64,000 nucleotides of DNA, from NCBI GenBank assembly GCA_003342815.1, contig PTEX01000278.1:66891-130890 (forward strand), in the 5' to 3' direction. Position 1 is the stretch's first letter, and each line of letters opens with the position of its first letter. This DNA comes from Eudromia elegans. Lineage: Eukaryota > Chordata > Aves > Tinamiformes > Tinamidae. Positions 61,877-64,000 of the stretch are shown in pieces. The translations under genes and the position numbers were made by a program. A model generated the notes under the pieces. That model had not been told where the DNA came from. It saw nothing but the letters and a program-made list of their open reading frames with translations, and made no database searches.

Positions 61877-62265
61877 GAGTTCATTTTTTCAGCTTCCCAG
61901 TACAAGAAAGATATTGACATAGTGAAGCTAGACCAGGAGAGTGCCTCCAGGAAGGGAGGCCAAGAGGAGTACATTTGTGTGGCCTTAAGAAGAGCCAGCT
62001 GAAGGGAGAGATCACTCTTGTCTTCCACTGCCAAAGGGGAGACTGCAGAGAAGGTGCAGCCAGACTCTTTGCAGGGATGCTCAGCAGGAGGAAAAGAGGC
62101 AGCAGCGACAAGCTGCTGCAGCGCTATTTGACTACAAGCAAGCACTCTTACAGGGACAGTTGGAATATATCGGTGGACATTTTGCGCAAAGAGGTTAAAT
62201 AGTCTCCCTTTCTGGAGAAACTCCGTATCTGACTGGTCAAGTACTCACAAGGCCTTGCTCACAAG
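61877..62265 (+). mobile_element. CR1 LINE relic, 3' part
   Basis: Ordered matches to the CR1 3' region as I recall it: CTTCCCAGTACAAGAAAGAT (consensus CCCCAGTACAAGARRGA), CTGAAGGGAGAGATCACTCT (consensus CTGAGGGGAGACCTCATYGCTCT), AAGGTGCAGCCAGACTCTTT (GGTGSNRGNCTCTTCTCCCA), AAGAGGCAGCAGCGACAAGC (AGYGAYAGGAC region) and TAGTCTCCCTTTCTGGAGAA (GAGTCTCCTTCCCTGGAGA). Internal deletions and high divergence make it an old, dead copy. The terminal 3' microsatellite is not recognisable. Family assignment supports a bird or other sauropsid. Confidence 0.75.
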
Positions 62266-62694
62266 GCCTGTATATGTCTGATGGAGACAGCTGCAAGCCT
62301 GCCAGCAAGGACATTGAGGAATCCTACATAGGGATTTTGTTTCTACTCTAAATTGAGACAAACCGCATTAGCAGTATTCGCTTTTCCTAGGCAATCCTCG
62401 GATTTATGTCTCCCTGGAAAACAGTCCTTTGTTTCCAGCTGGTATAGAACCAAATCTCTCCTGTATACATGCTGCCAGCTACATCATTACTAAATAATAC
62501 AGTGTATAGCTAATGCTTCACTCCTTTAGATTTATAGTCTCACTTTATGCCAGTGTCTCCAATGTTGTTGACACGTACCTGGTTCCTAATGACAAAAAAA
62601 GAAATGGATGAAGTGAGATGAGTTGATTCTGCCCTATTTCTGACTATTAGGATCTGATGGTAGTTTAGGGAAACTGATTTTACCCTTAGGGAAA

Positions 62695-62726
62695 TTGCTG
62701 CTGGATTCAGTTGCTGCTGGATTCAG
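62695..62726. repeat. 16-bp tandem duplication
   Basis: TTGCTGCTGGATTCAG occurs twice head to tail. An inverted partial match (TATCCAGCAGC) follows about 25 bp later, so a small hairpin is also possible. Confidence 0.93.
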
Positions 62727-64000
62727 TTCTTTGAAAGACTGTATCCAGCAGCTATGTTGCTAAGTAGAACAGTTTCATCCTAATATTTAAGGAACTGTGA
62801 ATTTACAAAGCAACAGTGATGTTTCTATTAAAATATTTTGCATGAGATCTGAAACTAAATTATTGCTTTTTGTTATTAGATACATGAACAATTTGATTAA
62901 AATGTTTGAAACATCTAATATGCCACTTTATTAGTTGGGCATTTTTAGTATCCTAGTTAGCAATTACCACCTCTCCCCAAGTGGCATACAAAGAGAGATT
63001 AATAACTTTGATCCATGTCTAGGCTGATATGCTATTCTCCCTTTGATCACTCATGGCCAAAGCAATCTCCTTTTTTAAAAATCCAGTGACAGGCATCTGG
63101 TTTATAGCATCACTGCAACTGCGACTTCCAGTTTACTTATTACAAAATGAAGGTAGGAGTGATTGACTCAGATGAGAAAACAAAAGAACATTTGCAAAAG
63201 AAAATATGTAAATAAATGCATCTAATCAGATACCACACAAAAATACTTTGCACAAGTTGTAATAGTTGTAATAATCATCTGTCTGTATGTCTTCAACAGA
63301 GTGCTTCCTTTTCTGAAGTGGTAACCTGCCATCAAATTCTGGCTTAAGTGGCCCTTTATCTCAGGATCCTGAGATGTCACATTTGACTCACAGGATTACC
63401 TAAAATTCTATGGTTTTCCTTTTTCTCATTTTCTCTTTTCCTGTACTTTTGCAAGATCTGCCACTTCACAATTGTAGCCAGTGAAACAGGAACAATAAGA
63501 AAAGAATCTGATTTACCAATGCTGAGTTGGTAAAATACTTTTATCAACATATAGTGAAGAAAAGTACAGATTTCCTCTCCAGGGTTAGTCTAACTACAGG
63601 TGTTCTCCATAAGTGTTAAGTCGAAATCTGTTGCTTCTACTTTTACACTGACTGAGAGACTAATGCTGTGTATTTCGTGCAATGTGTGTTCCACAAGTGC
63701 ACTGACTCTAGTTTGTACTTTGACATCTAGTGTTTGCATGAAAAAATAACTAGAGTGCTGGTTGTCTTCATCACTTTCTGAAAGATTGATGGTCTGTCAT
63801 GGAGACAGCCCCGATTTCTGAGCCAGCTATTTACAATGTAACCCAACATAAAGAATAACATAGAGAATAATAACATACATAGAACATATAAAACCTAACT
63901 TATAGAATATGTCAGGCTTCCTACTTCCATATTACCTAGGCAACAGCAAACTGAACAAACATCAAATGCAACATATTCAACATGTTTTGTGTAGTGATAT

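Larger units (their letters stand above)
60307..64000 (+). other. CNTNAP2: CNTNAP2 intron 1, last part in the window
   Basis: No exon seen. G/C-richer patches with several CpGs lie at about 60545-60640 and 60760-60850. The CR1 relic occupies 61877-62265 and a 16-bp tandem duplication 62695-62726. The remainder is AT-rich with no recognised feature; near 63845-63895 it contains ACATA/AGAATA-type cryptic repeats. Confidence 0.6.

Noticed and set aside
61864..62145. Minus-strand open frames over 60 codons
   Set aside because: Antisense to the CR1 relic.
1..64000. tRNA, rRNA, CRISPR array or prokaryotic operon
   Set aside because: No B-box/T-loop consensus in a cloverleaf context, no spaced direct repeats of CRISPR type and no dense coding.
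35052..64000. CNTNAP2 exon 2
   Set aside because: No segment encodes the Cys-rich start of the discoidin domain after a good acceptor. Intron 1 is known to be hundreds of kilobases long in mammals.

Overview
This is vertebrate nuclear DNA: AT-rich, almost gene-free, with exon/intron logic, simple repeats and decayed retroposons. A CR1-type retroposon relic (about 61877-62265), the low density of interspersed repeats, and the absence of anything like mammalian L1 or Alu point to a sauropsid, most likely a bird. No bacterial operon, CRISPR array, tRNA or rRNA gene is visible.

The one secure gene is CNTNAP2 (CASPR2, a neurexin-family cell-adhesion protein) on the + strand. Its first coding exon is at 34955-35051. 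The 32 complete codons align without gaps to the human CASPR2 signal peptide as I recall it (19 of 32 identical). The coding part is 97 nt followed by GTAAGT, the same exon-1 coding length and phase I recall for the human gene. Upstream lie a long ATG-free leader rich in pyrimidines (about 34440-34954), a TATA-like box (34405-34412) and a CpG island (about 33870-34510) that holds a 55-bp minisatellite.

Layout: 1-33869 is the intergenic flank upstream of CNTNAP2 (in mammals a gene desert toward TPK1). It holds a MIR/CORE-SINE-like relic, a (TTTTA)n array, a 96-bp assembly gap, and a few exon-like segments of doubtful status near the left edge. 33870-35051 is promoter plus exon 1. 35052-64000 is the start of the very long intron 1. 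It contains a second (TTTTA)n array grading into TTTCA units, an old L3/CR1-like relic, a possible LTR remnant, a 46-bp perfect hairpin, a pair of consecutive hairpins sharing one AT-rich core, and the CR1 relic. Exon 2 is not in the window.

I found no complete undescribed gene system. The most unusual structures are the twin hairpins at 60050-60306, the template-switch-like hairpin at 53122-53265, and the TTTTA-to-TTTCA array at 39823-40067. Long open frames elsewhere are in the length range expected by chance in DNA of this composition and were left out.
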